In this document: positions 1 to 10,312 of the stretch, in pieces
Numbering within the stretch: position 1 is the first letter of the stretch
Layout: each line of letters opens with the position of its first letter
Assembly (NCBI GenBank): GCA_026874595.1
Contig: CM049313.1
Span: forward strand, 26,968,008-27,032,007
DNA length: 64,000 nucleotides
Source: Sipunculus nudus
Lineage: Eukaryota > Annelida > Sipuncula > Golfingiida > Sipunculidae
Direction of reading: 5' to 3'
Notes under the pieces: model-generated
Told to the model about the DNA's origin: nothing
Seen by the model: the letters and a program-made list of their open reading frames with translations, nothing else
The model's database searches: none
Position numbers and translations under genes: made by a program

Positions 1-2
1 TC

Positions 3-535
3 ACAACATTCATCACGCCTTGGGGTCGATATAGATATCGCACAGCACCCCAAGGATACATTGCCTCCGGTGATGGCTACACACACCGATTCGATGAAAT
101 AGTCTCTGACATACCCAATAAGACAAAGTGTGTCGATGATACCCTTCTCTGGGCGAAGGACTTTGAAGAGATACATGCGGAAAAAATGGGATCACTCTGA
201 ACCCTGATAAGTTCGCATTTGCTGAGGACACCGTTGAATTTGCCGGCTTTGAAATTACCAAAGACAGTGTTAGGCCGTGCAGTCGGTACTTACGAGCCAT
301 TTTGGACATCCCTACGCCAAAAAATATCACAGACATGCGATCTTGGTTTGGCCTTGTAAACCAGGTATCCTACGCATTCAGCATGACAGACAGGATGCAG
401 CCATTTTGACGTCTCCTCAAACCTGGCACACCATTTAGGTGGAATGACCATTTAGAATGTTTATTCCAAGAATCCAAATCGATTATTGTCAGTGAGATCC
501 AAGAGGGCGTCCGCATATTTGACAAGAGCAAACCG
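3..535 (+). pseudogene. gypsy reverse transcriptase, C-terminal half, frameshifted
   Basis: Starting at base 3, one frame reads through the RT palm region with the motif RYRTAPQGY, followed about 30 residues later by CVDD (usual form YVDD), the two catalytic aspartates. A frameshift near 185-195 ends this frame. The next frame continues with the palm/thumb region (NPDKFAFAEDTVEFAGF) and runs to a TGA near 407, after which RT-connection sequence is still recognisable to about 535. The catalytic Asp pair is retained but the coding frame is broken, so this is a relic. Confidence 0.8.
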
Positions 536-1020
536 ACATGCCTAGCCACCGACTGGTCAAAACACGGTATCCGCTTCTGGCTATTCCAGCAGCACTGTCA
601 GTGCACCAAATCCACACCTTTCTGTTGTCATGGTGGTTGGAAGACTACATTAGTTGGCAGCAGATTCCCAGTGCCACAGAATCTGGCTATGCGCCAGTAG
701 AGGGGGAAGCCCTGGCAGTCGTCGATGCATTAGAAAAAGCAAGGCACTTCGTTCTTGGCTGTGACAAACTGACCACTGCAGTGGACCATAAGCCCATACT
801 GAAAATATTTGGGGACCGATTGCTTGAAAACATCCCCAACGCTAGACTTCGCAACCTGAAAGAAAAAACTCTGCGCTATAGGTTCCAGATGGTACATGTG
901 CCTGGAGCTAAACATCGTGCTGCTGACATGGTGTCACGTCACCCAACAGGTGAACCGAAACACATGGTGTTGACAGATGACGTTGCTTCAGTTTGCCTGG
1001 ATGACAACTGCATAGACTTT
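510..1020 (+). pseudogene. gypsy RNase H domain, frameshifted
   Basis: The start of RNase H is visible as LATDWSKHGI around 540, the first catalytic Asp being in TDWSK. After a frame change the domain continues as VEGEALAVVDALEKARHFVL, holding the conserved Glu, and then VDHKPILKIF with a further Asp, ending in HVPGAKHRAADMVSRHP, a typical gypsy RNase H terminus. Catalytic residues are present but split between frames. It lies directly between the RT and integrase relics, as expected. Confidence 0.82.
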
Positions 1021-1189
1021 CTTGACATCCCAACGCTACACCACATTAGCGATGGAAGACCAGAACAGTGCCATATACCAGATATATACAGCCGAATATG
1101 TCCTTTACTCCTCAGTGGTGTCATCCATCGGTTCACTGCTGTGTGTCACTTGGGACATGATTAAAACTACTACGACAGGTGATAAGGAC

Positions 1190-1980
1190 ATGTTTCAATT
1201 GGTAGAGCTGATTGAACCCGGCATGCCTGACACCCGCAATAGCTTACCGAACTCATTGCGAGAGTACCACCAGTTTCGTGACCACTTATCCACTGTTGAT
1301 GGTGTTGTTATATACAAAGACAGAGTAGTGGTTCCTCCTCCCCTCAGGCAACTTGTTCTCACTGCACTCCATTCAGCACACCAGGGTGTGTCATCCATGA
1401 TGTCCAGAGAAGAGTCCTCCATTTTCTGGCCAGGTATCAGGACTGATATCATAAACCTCAGAAACAATTGCAACCACTGCAACCGAATGGCCCCTTCCCA
1501 GCCAAACGCTCCATCTACTTCTCTGGTTTCTCCACTCTACCCATTCCAGTGCGTATGTGCAGATTTCTTCCATTACAAAGGCAGCCACTACTTGGTCATA
1601 GTAGACAGATACTCCAACTGGCCATCGTCGAGAAAGCCTCCGGTGGTGCCACAGGCCTCAATGACAGTCTACGTCGCACATTTGTTACCTTTGGAATTTC
1701 GGATGAATTGTCCTCAGACGGTGGCCCTGAATTCATATCAACAGCTACCAGAGATTTTCTGAAAACATGGGATGTGCATCATAGACTTTCCTCTGTGGCT
1801 TTCCCACACAGCAATTGCAGAGTGGAGGTAGGTGTAAAAAAAATAAAGAGATTGATTACCAATAACACTGGACCCAAAGGTAAACTTGACACTGACTCCT
1901 TTCAACGCGCCATCCTACAATACAGGAACACCCCAGACAGAGACACCAAATTGTCTCCTGCCATGTGTGTCTTTGGTTGA
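1190..1980 (+). pseudogene. gypsy integrase, zinc finger and DDE core, frameshifted
   Basis: The first half reads in one frame and contains an HHCC zinc finger: two His in the HSAHQG region and the Cys pair NCNHCNR. The core begins with the first catalytic Asp in [11 protein letters not shown]. After a frame change near 1625-1640 the second Asp appears in SSDGGPEF and the Glu in [12 protein letters not shown], spaced as in retroviral-type integrases. The two frames do not join, so no functional integrase is encoded here. Confidence 0.85.
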
Positions 1981-2082
1981 TCCATCAGGGATTTCGTACC
2001 CATTGTTCCCGGTCACTACCAGCCTCACCAAACATGGAGCGATACTCTTGCGTTGAGAGAAGCTGCCCTACGGAATTGACAT

Positions 2083-2817
2083 ATGAAAACTGCTGAACGG
2101 GTTGCTGAGCACACAAAGCGCCTACCACCACTCTGTGTAGGGGACTTGGTTAGAATCCAGAACCAAACTGGTCCCCATCCATTGAAATGGGACAAAACCG
2201 GATGTGTTGTTGAAGTGCGCCAGTTCGATCAATATGTGGTGCGTGTTGATGGATCTGGCTGGGTGACTGTTCACAATCGAAAATTCTTACGCAAGTACAC
2301 ACCCGTATATTCACTCGCAGCCAAACAATCGATTGAATCTGATCTACGACATCTTCCAAGGACAGTCGATCCTATGCCTACTTGGCCTTTGATCAGTCCA
2401 CTGGCCCCCAAGTTGACGTCAACCTCTGCTCCACCAGTGACCGTGCCTCAACATGATGACGAAGGTGACTGTCAGGCTCCGTCTGACATCAGGCATGAGC
2501 CTCCACAAGATGAACTTGTTCAGCAGGTGCATCCTTCACCCACACCTGCACCTATGGCAATGTCTGTGCCTAGGGTAACTACAAAGGTAGCTCTCCCACC
2601 GACACCTGTTACTCCCCGGCTTCAGCCGTCGTCAGGCCCTCCGTCCACTTCTCCAGCAGTGTTGCACCACCCATCTGACCCCTCGCAAGAACCTACCTCC
2701 ACCAGCACATCACCTAGACGCTCTAGTTGCCGAAGGGTTGCACCGCCTTGGCTTGATGATTATGTTCATTCTATGGGGCAGAATAATCCCCAGGCTGGAG
2801 GGCAGTCTACCCCGTGA
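2083..2817 (+). pseudogene. gypsy pol C-terminal segment (integrase tail)
   Basis: An open frame of 244 codons follows the integrase core after a frame break and a stop at about 1978. Its first ~75 residues (VGDLVRIQNQTG ... LKWDKTG ... VRVDGSGWVTVHNRKFLRKY) look like the small beta-barrel module after many gypsy integrase cores, here without a chromodomain I can recognise. The remaining ~165 residues are rich in Pro, Thr and Ser and end near SSCRRVAPPWLDDY, a typical gypsy tail. It ends with TGA at 2815-2817. The assignment rests on position and composition. Confidence 0.7.
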
Positions 2818-3428
2818 AGGCCTATCTTGTGTTCGGTTCATCCTTGTCCCTACTCTCCATGGATATACCATCGGCGTATAATTCTCTTATCAGCCATTGT
2901 TTACCCTTATTGCATCCTGGGTGTACCAATGACTCGGGGGGGGGGGGGGGGGGGGGGATAGAGGATTACCTGCAGAACTGACCTTACATATAAGTAGTTA
3001 TTTATATTAAGTATAAGCGAACACTGTTCATTAACATTTAAATTTCAATCTGTTCTATCATTGTGTCTTTCAGATCTCCATCATTTCTAATGTTGAATAA
3101 ATATGTCCGAAAACAGTAGTTTCCCTGCTCATTTACTTATGATTGTTCAAATATTTACATCAAATGCTACCGGAGATAAATTTTGGGAGAAACTTACTAA
3201 TCTGACATTAGAAACTTTGATTGCATTTAAGTTATCCTTGTCAGAATTTATATAAAAATATTGGTACTGTTAAATCCTGTAATTATTATGTTAAACTGTG
3301 GAACCATATATTTATCGCAATGAGTTTTAATGTATATTTTTATATGGAATTTCAGTTCCTCAGTTCCGCAAAATGGGCTGCAATAAATGCTCTCGCACTG
3401 TATCAATTAGCGCCAGACTTATCAGCGG
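2818..3428 (+). other. 3' region of first gypsy element with G22 tract; possible LTR remnant
   Basis: There is no gene here. A run of 22 G at 2936-2957 followed by ATAGAGG is a candidate polypurine tract. The AT-rich stretch after it holds a TATA-like ATATAAGTA near 2989 and an AATAAA near 3096, which would suit a 3' LTR. I cannot show an LTR without its partner copy. The last bases, AGCGG at 3424-3428, are the left target duplication of the next element. Confidence 0.35.
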
Positions 3429-3599
3429 TGTATGTGGGTTTTGACACAATAATAGAGTCCAGTGTGGTAACACACATGTTTATTCAGCTCCCGACGGCCA
3501 TGTTGATCTAGACACTTATTACCGTAAGAACACGTTCAAATATGTAGTCAAGATAGTGCCCTGTAGGGGGCAGCACCTGATGGAGTGCAAACCATTACA
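3429..3599 (-). repeat. 3' LTR of the - strand gypsy element
   Basis: 171 bp, partner of 7872-8042. The AATAAA is conserved. On the + strand the left flank AGCGG (3424-3428) matches the right flank of the element. Confidence 0.95.
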
Positions 3600-3614
3600 C
3601 CTCCCTTTTTTTTA
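3600..3614 (-). promoter_or_regulatory. Polypurine tract
   Basis: On the - strand, AAAAAAAAGGGAGG abuts the first base region of the 3' LTR. This is the standard position for the plus-strand primer of LTR elements. Confidence 0.85.
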
Positions 3615-3805
3615 AGATTACAACACGTAGATGTATGTATGGCAGTGATATCAAAGTTATGATTAACTTGAAAATAAACATTACTCATGAAGTTACACTT
3701 ATGATATGCATAAATAAAACAATTATACATCACCAGTCTTTGGTTTAAAGTCTCTTGATCTGATTATCATTATATAGATCTGATCTGACTTAACACTAAA
3801 GATTA

Positions 3806-4310
3806 TTAGCACATTTCAATAAGTCTCTGCGGTGGTTTTGACATTCTGCTTGATTTTCGTACATTTGTTAAATCTGTTCCAGCTACATTGCTAGATAAAT
3901 CTGTAATGTTGTCTTGCGGTTTCTGCACACTATAACTGGCATTTAACTCACACTTGCCATTTCCTGTTGACATGTTATTTGTTTGATCAGTAATCACAGG
4001 ATTTGACATGGATAAATAAATTTGTAACTGTTGGTTGCTATATCACTGGCACAATTTCCTCCTGTTGTTGTGGAACAAATCTTTCTTGTGTTGCCATTAA
4101 ATCAACGCAATTCCACCTGTATACAGCACCAGTTTCTGTACGCACCAAATACAATCTTGGAGCAACTTTATCTAAGACAATGGCTTTGATAGACCAAACA
4201 TTTTTCTGGTGATCTCGCACTCTCACAATATCATCCTGCTGAAGTGGTGGCAACTGGTTAGCACCTTTGTCAAAATAGAATTTCTGCTGCTTCTTGTTAG
4301 CTTCCTTCAT
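3806..4310 (-). pseudogene. gypsy integrase C-terminal tail
   Basis: After the integrase core the frame reads KEANKKQQKFYFDKGANQLP and DIVRVRDHQKNVWSIKAIVL, a small beta-barrel module, then a shifted frame ending with RKSSRMSKPPQRLIE, a common ending of Mag-like gypsy pol. It is about 200 bp upstream (in element terms) of the polypurine tract. Confidence 0.75.
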
Positions 4311-5290
4311 TTTTCTAACTTCATCATAATTTCGCGTTTTAGCATCTGGTCAGTGATGGGTAAATTAGATCTCAAATTTCTGCCCATTAATAATTCAGCT
4401 GGAGACAATTCTCCCAGAATTGGAGTTGTCCTGTATGCTAGAATTCCTAGAAAAGGGTCTTCGCCACTGTGTGCTGATTTTTTCAGGATGTTCTTCACAA
4501 TCTGTACTGATTTTTCAACTTGTCCATTCGATTGTGGATAAAGTGGACTTGAAGTTTGATGACTGAAATCCCAGTCTCTAGCAAAATTAGCAAATTCATC
4601 TGAGTTGTAGCACGGACCATTATCCGAATACACTTGACGGGGTATACTGTGATGACAGCTTTACTAGTCTGTCCTGAGATTCTCACAACTTCTGGGTAAC
4701 ATGAATAACAGTCTACTGCGATCAAGTAGTCTTTCTTATCACATACAAACAGATCTGTGGAGACCTTTTCCCATGGGCTGCCTGGTACATCATGGGGAAT
4801 GAGTGGTTCTTTCGGTTGTTTGACTTTTATAAGTCAAGCAGGCATCATATAATTTTACTTTTTTTTTCGATGTCCTGGTTAATCATGGGCCAAAATACTG
4901 AAATCCTGGCTCTTTTCTTGCACTTTTCGATACCCATGTGTCTGGCATGTATTTGTCGATAATACCCTTTCTCAGAGTTGGTGGTATTACCACTCTCATA
5001 CCTTTCATGATGACGACATTCACTACAGAAAGTTCATCCCTGTAGTTCCAGTATGGGTGTAGTTCACTCGAACACTGAGCTCTTTCATCAGGCCATCCGT
5101 TAAGAATGGTTCTGCGCAGTTTACACACAGTTTCATCTTTGTCAGTTTCAGCCCGAATCTCATTTAATTTCCTGTCTGTTACTGGTAGAAACTGCATTAC
5201 ACTGTCTACATGAGCATTAACTTGTCTCTCTATATCATCATCTCCAGTATCTGGAAGATAATTTCTGCTAAGTGCATAAGCTGTGAACAT
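4300..5290 (-). pseudogene. gypsy integrase, broken frames
   Basis: The frame at 4883-5290 begins with the RNase H/integrase linker (TAYALSRNYLP; a serine-arginine motif typical of the linker) and includes the block RVVIPPTLRKGIIDKYM before the zinc finger, which is largely unreadable. The core's first Asp is in MIAVDCYSCYPEVV near 4700. The second is in YSDNGPCYNSDEF near 4620, and the Glu is in NGQVEKSVQIVK near 4510. All three DDE positions are present but lie in different frames. Confidence 0.85.
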
Positions 5291-5329
5291 CAGCTTGCCA
5301 GGAGTGTACTTTAAGTGAAAGTCATATTT

Positions 5330-5699
5330 CTATAATTTCGGTCTGAGCCTCTGTTATCTTGCTGGACAATCATTTAAAGGCTTACTGAATATAGGAATCA
5401 GTGGTTTATGATCAGCCTCTATTTCAATTTTCTTTCCACACACAAACTGATGAAATCTGTCACAAGCAAAAGCGATACTGAGAGCTTCTTTTCAATTTGT
5501 GCGTATCTTTTTTCACTTTCTGTCAACGCTCTTGATGCGTAGGCTACAGGTAACCATTTATCATCATCTGGAGAATCTGTCTGCAATAACACACAACCAA
5601 GACCACTCTGGCTTGCATCTGTAGATATTTTCTGTGGTTTTCTAGTATTGTAGTATTGCAAAATTGGTTGGCTAGACACCAGAGTTTTCAGATCACACC
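5330..5699 (-). pseudogene. gypsy RNase H domain
   Basis: The motif KISTDASQSGLGCVLLQ carries the first catalytic Asp, followed by WLPVAYASRALTESEKRYAQ, the conserved gypsy RNase H block; the expected Glu of YAQIEKE appears as YAQIEKK. A frame change follows near 5490, after which VTDFISLCVERKL and further RNase H tail sequence are seen. It lies directly after the RT. Confidence 0.82.
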
Positions 5700-6514
5700 A
5701 CGCCTGTTCATGTTCATGCTCCCATTGCCATTATAAGTTTTTCTCTAACAGCGATCTCAATGGAGCAGATCTTGTTGATAGATCCAGAATGAATCTTGCC
5801 AGGAAATTGATAATTCCTAGGAAACTCAGTAATTCAGTCTTGTTTGTTGGGCAAGCCATTTTTGTTATGGCCTCTACTTTCTTTTCATCAGGTTTTAAAC
5901 CTTGGTCAGTGTACCTGTCACTGATGAAAGTAACTTCTTTGACACCTAATTGACACCAATCCTAGTTAAGCTTCAGTCCGTTCTGACAAGCTATTTCAAA
6001 CACCATGTTTAGCTTTTCATCGTGTTTCTCCTTTGTTTCAGCATGTACACAGATATTGTCCATGGAGATTTCTACTCCTTCTATATGCTTAAAAAGGTCC
6101 TACATTTTCTTTTGGAAGATCTCACTTGCACAGAAAATCCCGAAGGGAAGGCGCAAATACCTATATCTTCCATATGGCGTGTTGAATGTACACAGATATG
6201 AACTGTTCTTGTCCAGTTGTAGCTGCCAATATCCAGAGCGAGCATCAAGCTTGGAGAAGAATTTACTGCCACTGAATTTTGCTGATATTTCCTCTCTAGT
6301 AGGAAGTTTAAAATGTTCTCTTTTCACAGCCTGGTTTAAATTGCGCGGATCCAAGCACTTGCAGATCTTACCTTGAGTTTGTTAACTATCACTGATGAAT
6401 GAACCCAATCAGTAGGTTGGTCCACCTTAGCAATCACATTCATGGCTTCCATTCGGTCAAGTTCCTGTTTTAATTTCTCATTAAGTCCAAATGGAACTTT
6501 ACGACAGGGTTCTA
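5700..6514 (-). pseudogene. gypsy reverse transcriptase with mutated active site
   Basis: The N-terminal RT motif KVPFGLNEKLKQEL is visible after a frame change near 6510. It is followed by DPRNLNQAVKREHFKLPT, then KLDARSGYWQLQLD with the first catalytic Asp, then RYRYLRLPFGI. Frame changes separate these blocks. At 6055-6063 the position of the YxDD box reads Met-Asp-Asn, preceded by Ser, so the second Asp of the pair is replaced by Asn, which by family knowledge should abolish catalysis. Sequence typical of the thumb/connection region continues to about 5700. Confidence 0.85.
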
Positions 6515-7837
6515 CTATATGGGATTTACATCATCACATGTCTGAATGGAAATCTTTCCTGGTAAACAAACAAGCCCTTCGAAAACATCAGCATAATTTT
6601 CAAAGTAGTCTTTGTATTCCTCAGGAGTTTCTGTTACAGTATACACTCTCTTAATGAGACCAAGGTCCTCACATGATTTTCTACCAAGAATGAGTGTAAC
6701 ATCATCTTGACATATGACAAACATTGTTGGTTGGTTCAGTTCATTTACTTTGACATTCAACAGTGCTTTACCCTTTACTGGGACATTACCCCCATCATAT
6801 GCAGTTAGCTGAACTTTACATTCATGAATTTTCACTTTCTGCTTTAACTGGCCAAAATCTTTAACACTCAGAATGTTTACATCGCTACCTGTGTCAAGCT
6901 TTATAGGTATGATTGTATTGTTTATCTGTACAGGTAGAATCCATGGTTTGGCATCTTTGCTATAAACAGAGTCTATAACAAACAAATCATCATCAGTGTC
7001 ATGTTGATTACTGTCCTGTTCTTCAACTGCATGTACTTTTGGCCGTGTTTTGTTCTTTGTAAAACAAACCTGAGAGAAATGGTCTGGCCTATTACATTTG
7101 CGACCTAGCTGGCCTATGGCTGGGCATTGCCGTCCTGGTGGGTGTTTATCATAGCCACAGCGACTGCATGTGCTGGTGGAGCCTGACTGATTCTGTTTTG
7201 ATTGACCTGGTTTATGTTCTCTGGGTTGGCCACACTTTTGAAATGGCTTATGTTGTCTCACTGTGTGTACTTCAGCTTTAGAGTCACTCAGTGTTTTCAA
7301 ATGAAGGCTAGAAGCTTCAGCGGCTTTAGCCAAGTCAACACATTTCTGTAAAGTTAAATCTGGCCCTCTCAACAGTCTAGCTTTCACAGCCCGTTCTCTG
7401 ACACCTTCAACTGATCTGTCTTTAAGGATACTATCTGCCAATTCTCCAAATTCACAGTTCTTTATCAATATCTTTAGGTCGGTCAAGAATTGGTCAAACG
7501 TTTCACCCTGTGTTTGGTTTCTGTTATAGAAGGTATGTCTTTCAAGTGTTACATTTCTCTTGGGAGTACAATACGCTTCGAACTTTGAGATCAGAAACGG
7601 TAAGTCTTTGCATTGACCATTAGCATCTTTCTTTTCAACAGGGATCTCAAACGTGTTTTATATTTCTTGGGCTTGCTCACCTGCACAATGAAGCAAAGTC
7701 ACGCATTGTAACTCTTGTGTTTTAGTGTTCCGGCCGCTGGCGGTCATGAAGTAACGGAACTGCTGTATCCAGCGTTGCCAATTTTCTGATGTATTACCAT
7801 CAAACGACAGTTCTTTTGGCAGTGGCAAGGTATCCAT
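6515..7837 (-). pseudogene. gypsy gag (capsid/zinc knuckles) and protease
   Basis: An ATG on the - strand at 7837 starts a frame reading MDTLPLPKELSFDG, a typical beginning for Mag-type gag, followed by a capsid-like region with NWQRWIQQFRYFM. A stop codon interrupts it near 7660 and the frame then reopens. Downstream there are two cysteine-rich knuckle-like motifs (CSRCGYDKHPPGRQC, whose usual spacing is altered, and CNRPDHFSQVC). The aspartic protease motif is IKLDTGSDVNILS, with catalytic Asp in DTGS. Gag and protease lie in one frame, as in elements with a single gag-pol frame. The frame ends at a stop near 6515, just before the RT. Confidence 0.85.
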
Positions 7838-7853
7838 TGTTGTGTCCGTTTCA

Positions 7854-7871
7854 AAGACACTTCTGACACCA
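7854..7871 (-). promoter_or_regulatory. tRNA primer-binding site
   Basis: On the - strand TGGTGTCAGAAGTG begins at the base directly after the 5' LTR, with no spacer. It starts with TGG, complementary to the universal tRNA CCA end. From memory it resembles the 3' end of a leucine tRNA with one mismatch; the tRNA identity is inferred. Confidence 0.75.
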
Positions 7872-8042
7872 TGTATGTGGGTTTCAACACAATAATCAAG
7901 TCCAGTGTGGTAACAAACACGTTTATTCAGCTCCTGACGGACATGTTGATCTAGACACTTATTACCGTAAGAACACGTTCAAATATGTTGGCAAGATAGT
8001 GCCCTGTAGGGGGCAGCACCTGATGGAGTGCAAACCATTACA
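7872..8042 (-). repeat. 5' LTR of the - strand gypsy element
   Basis: 171 bp, TG...CA in element orientation. It contains AATAAA in the segment GCTGAATAAACGTG, a plausible polyadenylation signal. It matches 3429-3599 except for about ten substitutions. The flank AGCGG at 8043-8047 is the outer target duplication. Confidence 0.95.
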
Positions 8043-8047
8043 AGCGG

Positions 8048-8520
8048 TATCTCTGTGTGCCTTTGAGCAGCAAGTTTTATGGCCCCCGTCAGCAATATTT
8101 GACATGGCCAGACTCTCACTTGATACTCCAGTCTGTAACCTCCTTGCTGAAATAAACATATTGACATTTAGCTGAATTGTGTTGTTCTTCTTCATCATAC
8201 ACAAGTATTTTCTAAATGTTAGAAGTGTGACCATCAGTATTTTGTATTAAGATAGTAATAAATCATTTTCAAAATTATAAATTTTATCATAATTGATATA
8301 ATCCAGCTTTTATTGCTAACATTCTTATGAAAAACAGACTTTGTAGATACAGACTATTTGCATATGGACTACACATGCAGACTATGGATACTGACTAAGC
8401 ATATATGGGAAATCACCCTTACTAAAAGATGTAAAATAGAAACAGACCTTCCAAGATCTGGATCTTCAGATGGCAGTGATTGCACATGTTGGTGTTCTGA
8501 GTAAGCTTTGTGTTGATTGC
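8048..8520 (+). other. Intronic sequence upstream of the first MSH3 exon
   Basis: AT-rich sequence without a recognisable gene. It ends with a good acceptor, a T-rich stretch then GATTGCAG at 8513-8520. An in-frame ATG at 8470 lies in the intron and is not considered a start. Confidence 0.6.
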
Positions 8521-8714
8521 AGAAATATACATCCGTTTTCTGAGAGAGCTCCGTTTATGAGACTAAGTGCCTGTACTCTCAGGAACCTGGAGGTGTTACA
8601 TAATCAGAGCGGGGGGAAGGAGGGGACCTTGCTTGGTGTCCTGGATCACACAATCACCATGTTTGGCAGCAGAATGCTACAACAGTGGCTCGCAAAACCA
8701 CTGCAAAACAAACA
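8521..8714 (+). CDS. MSH3: MSH3, exon encoding start of MutS core/lever segment
   Basis: The exon begins after the acceptor TTGATTGCAG and ends at ACA|GTAAGG. It encodes FMRLSACTLRNLEVLHNQ and then GTLLGVLDHTITMFGSRMLQQW with the ending AKPLQNK. This matches the conserved MutS domain III entry (TLRNLEIL...NQ, [20 protein letters not shown]...PLLK in MSH3). MSH3 pairs with MSH2 (MutS-beta) in the nucleus and binds insertion/deletion loops. The exon ends in phase 2 (CA), and the next exon supplies G to complete a Gln codon. With that join, the spacing across the boundary equals that of vertebrate MSH3. I chose the acceptor at 8519-8520 because homology starts soon after; a slightly different acceptor is possible. 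Confidence 0.92.
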
Positions 8715-10179
8715 GTAAGGTCAAGGTTATAAAGTAGACAAACACTTTTTAGCTCAGCTGACCAAAAGCTATCTGAGCTATAGCAATCACTCTTTATCTG
8801 TCGTCCGTTGTGCCGTCCATCTGTCTGTCCATTAACAGGGCACAAATCGTAACCATTGGACCTAGAAACTTCTAGCTAAAACCCATGGATTTCCATAAAA
8901 AATCTCTGTGGAAACCCAAAATTAGGTCACTGTGACATATCTTTTGACCTATGGGGCTTGTAATTACCCCACCCCCCTCCAGAATAATTAAATATTTAAA
9001 ACAAAAGTTCCAATATCTGAATAACTAATGCATTAATTGCCATGATTCTTTTCATAGATATTGATCAAATAGAGTTCCATCATTTCCAGAAGACTGGTGG
9101 AGCAACCTGTATTTTTTTTCCTAATTTTTACGCATTTATTTCTCAATTTTTGTGACCTTAAGATGAAGCAGTCCGTTCATTTATAGGGCACAAATCGTAA
9201 CCATTAGACCTAGAATTTTCTAACTGTACATCCTTGGAGGCCCAAGGCAAATCTCCTTGGGAACCTGAAATTAGGTCATGGTGATCTATATTTTGTGAAC
9301 TACTGGCTGAAAACATGATTTGGAGAAACCTGAAAATCAGATGGGCACAAATTGTATCTGTCAGTCCTAGAATGTTCCAATGTAATATACAGGGAAGTCT
9401 TGGGCAATCTCCATGGAAACCTGTAATTAAGTCCTGGTGATCTATATTTTGTGTACTACCAGCCAAAACATCTTGGGCAATCTCCATGGAAACATGAAAT
9501 TAGGTCATGGTGACCTATATTACTGGCCATAGCATTTTAAGCACCCAGACAATCAGACAGGGTACAAGACTGTTGGACCTAGAATCTTCTGTATTTACAT
9601 CCAGGAATGTCCTTCAAAAATGTGCATGGTCATTTTTAGCTCAGCTGACTGCATACAAATAGGCTAGATTTCATGGGTATGGCTGGACATATTATCATGA
9701 TATTTTTTTTCTTCTTGTTAATTTTGAAAAACTTTAATTTCTCCAGTTGAATGGGGATACAACCTACAAAATTTGGCATTCACATGATAAAATTCCTTTT
9801 GTTGAGTGTCATGACCCATGGGTCACTTGTTTCAGTATTCTGTAACCATTGCTTTGCTTGTAACCTACATTGTGCAAGGTGGAAATATAGATATACTACT
9901 GATTATAAGAACCTGTCATGGAACAGACCTGTCATTATTAGTCAATCCATGTGTAAGGGAGGGCCACATGTAAGTAACTACATCAGTCCTTGCTCACACC
10001 TTTAAAATGCAATATATTCAGTTTTCCTGGACAATTTTGGATCAGATTTGGTAATATTATTCCTTTAGAGATGATCTTAAGCAAGAATTATTTTACATTT
10101 TGATGATGTCAATTGTTTCATTATGTTTTTTTTACATTTTTCTTTACCTTTACTATGTAAACTATTTGATTGGTTTTAG
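8715..10179 (+). other. MSH3 intron, mostly a Helitron-like repeat
   Basis: Donor GTAAGG at 8715 and acceptor GGTTTTAG at 10172-10179. From about 8746 to 9829 it is repeat family A (separate entry). 9830-10179 is AT-rich with a T-rich stretch near 10128 before the acceptor; I see nothing else in it. Confidence 0.8.
8746..9829 (+). mobile_element. Helitron-like non-autonomous element, family A copy 1
   Basis: The 5' end has an inverted repeat TAGCTCAG ... CTGAGCTA around 8750-8781, then a stretch rich in GTCCGT/CTGTC. Internally there are diverged tandem segments with the recurring phrase GGGCACAAATCGTAACCATT (near 8838 and 9186). The 3' end has a perfect palindrome TGACCCATGGGTCA (9812-9825) followed by CTTG|T. 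A terminal hairpin a few bases from a CT-ending end resembles Helitron 3' ends. There is no protein. Another copy with the same ends is at 11066-15077. The superfamily assignment is inference. Confidence 0.6.
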
Positions 10180-10312
10180 GGAGATAGATGAACGATTGGA
10201 TGCTGTGTCTGAACTGATTCAAGCAGACCCTGACCTGATTACAGACCTTGCAGCATGTCTGACTGGCCTGCCAGATATGGAGAGATCTCTGTGCTCAGTA
10301 CTGCATAAGAAG
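10180..10312 (+). CDS. MSH3: MSH3, second exon in window (core/lever helices)
   Basis: Acceptor TTTTAG then a 133-nt exon (1 + 44 codons), donor AAG|GTATTT. It encodes EIDERLDAVSELIQADPD and ends with LPDMERSLCSVLHKK. The vertebrate MSH3 counterparts are REINARLDAVSEV and LPDIERGLCSIYHKK, at the same spacing. The segment belongs to the helical core connecting clamp and ATPase. It begins in the phase left by the previous exon and ends at a codon boundary. Confidence 0.95.

Larger units (their letters stand above)
1..2817 (+). mobile_element. Ty3/gypsy retrotransposon, 3' part, decayed
   Basis: The window opens inside a Ty3/gypsy pol region on the + strand. In order it shows the end of reverse transcriptase, RNase H, integrase (zinc finger plus catalytic core) and a basic/proline-rich C-terminal part. 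The order RT-RNaseH-IN is diagnostic of Ty3/gypsy. The reading frame changes several times (near 190, 407, 650, 1160-1190, 1625-1640, 1980 and 2080), so no continuous polyprotein is encoded. Gag, protease and the 5' LTR lie outside the window. No second LTR is available for comparison, so the 3' end of the element cannot be fixed; a G-rich tract at 2936-2957 may be part of its polypurine tract. It lies upstream of the recognised MSH3 exons, probably in an upstream intron. Confidence 0.88.
3429..8042 (-). mobile_element. Full-length Ty3/gypsy LTR retrotransposon (4.6 kb), inactivated
   Basis: Two 171-bp direct repeats (3429-3599 and 7872-8042) bound a 4,614-bp element and are flanked by a 5-bp target duplication AGCGG (3424-3428 and 8043-8047). 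In the element's own orientation the LTR begins TGTAATGG and ends ACATACA (TG...CA). A primer-binding site starts directly at the 5' LTR and a polypurine tract directly precedes the 3' LTR. The interior encodes gag with zinc knuckles, protease, RT, RNase H and integrase in Ty3/gypsy order, with several stops, frameshifts and a damaged RT active site. The LTRs differ at about ten of 171 positions, so the insertion is not recent. The compact size, short LTRs and protein motifs recall the Mag lineage, which includes Steamer-like elements; that is inference. Confidence 0.95.

Noticed and set aside
8470-8520. Translation start of MSH3 at the ATG at 8470
   Set aside because: The peptide before 8521 shows no MSH3 similarity, and a good acceptor TTGATTGCAG lies at the start of homology.
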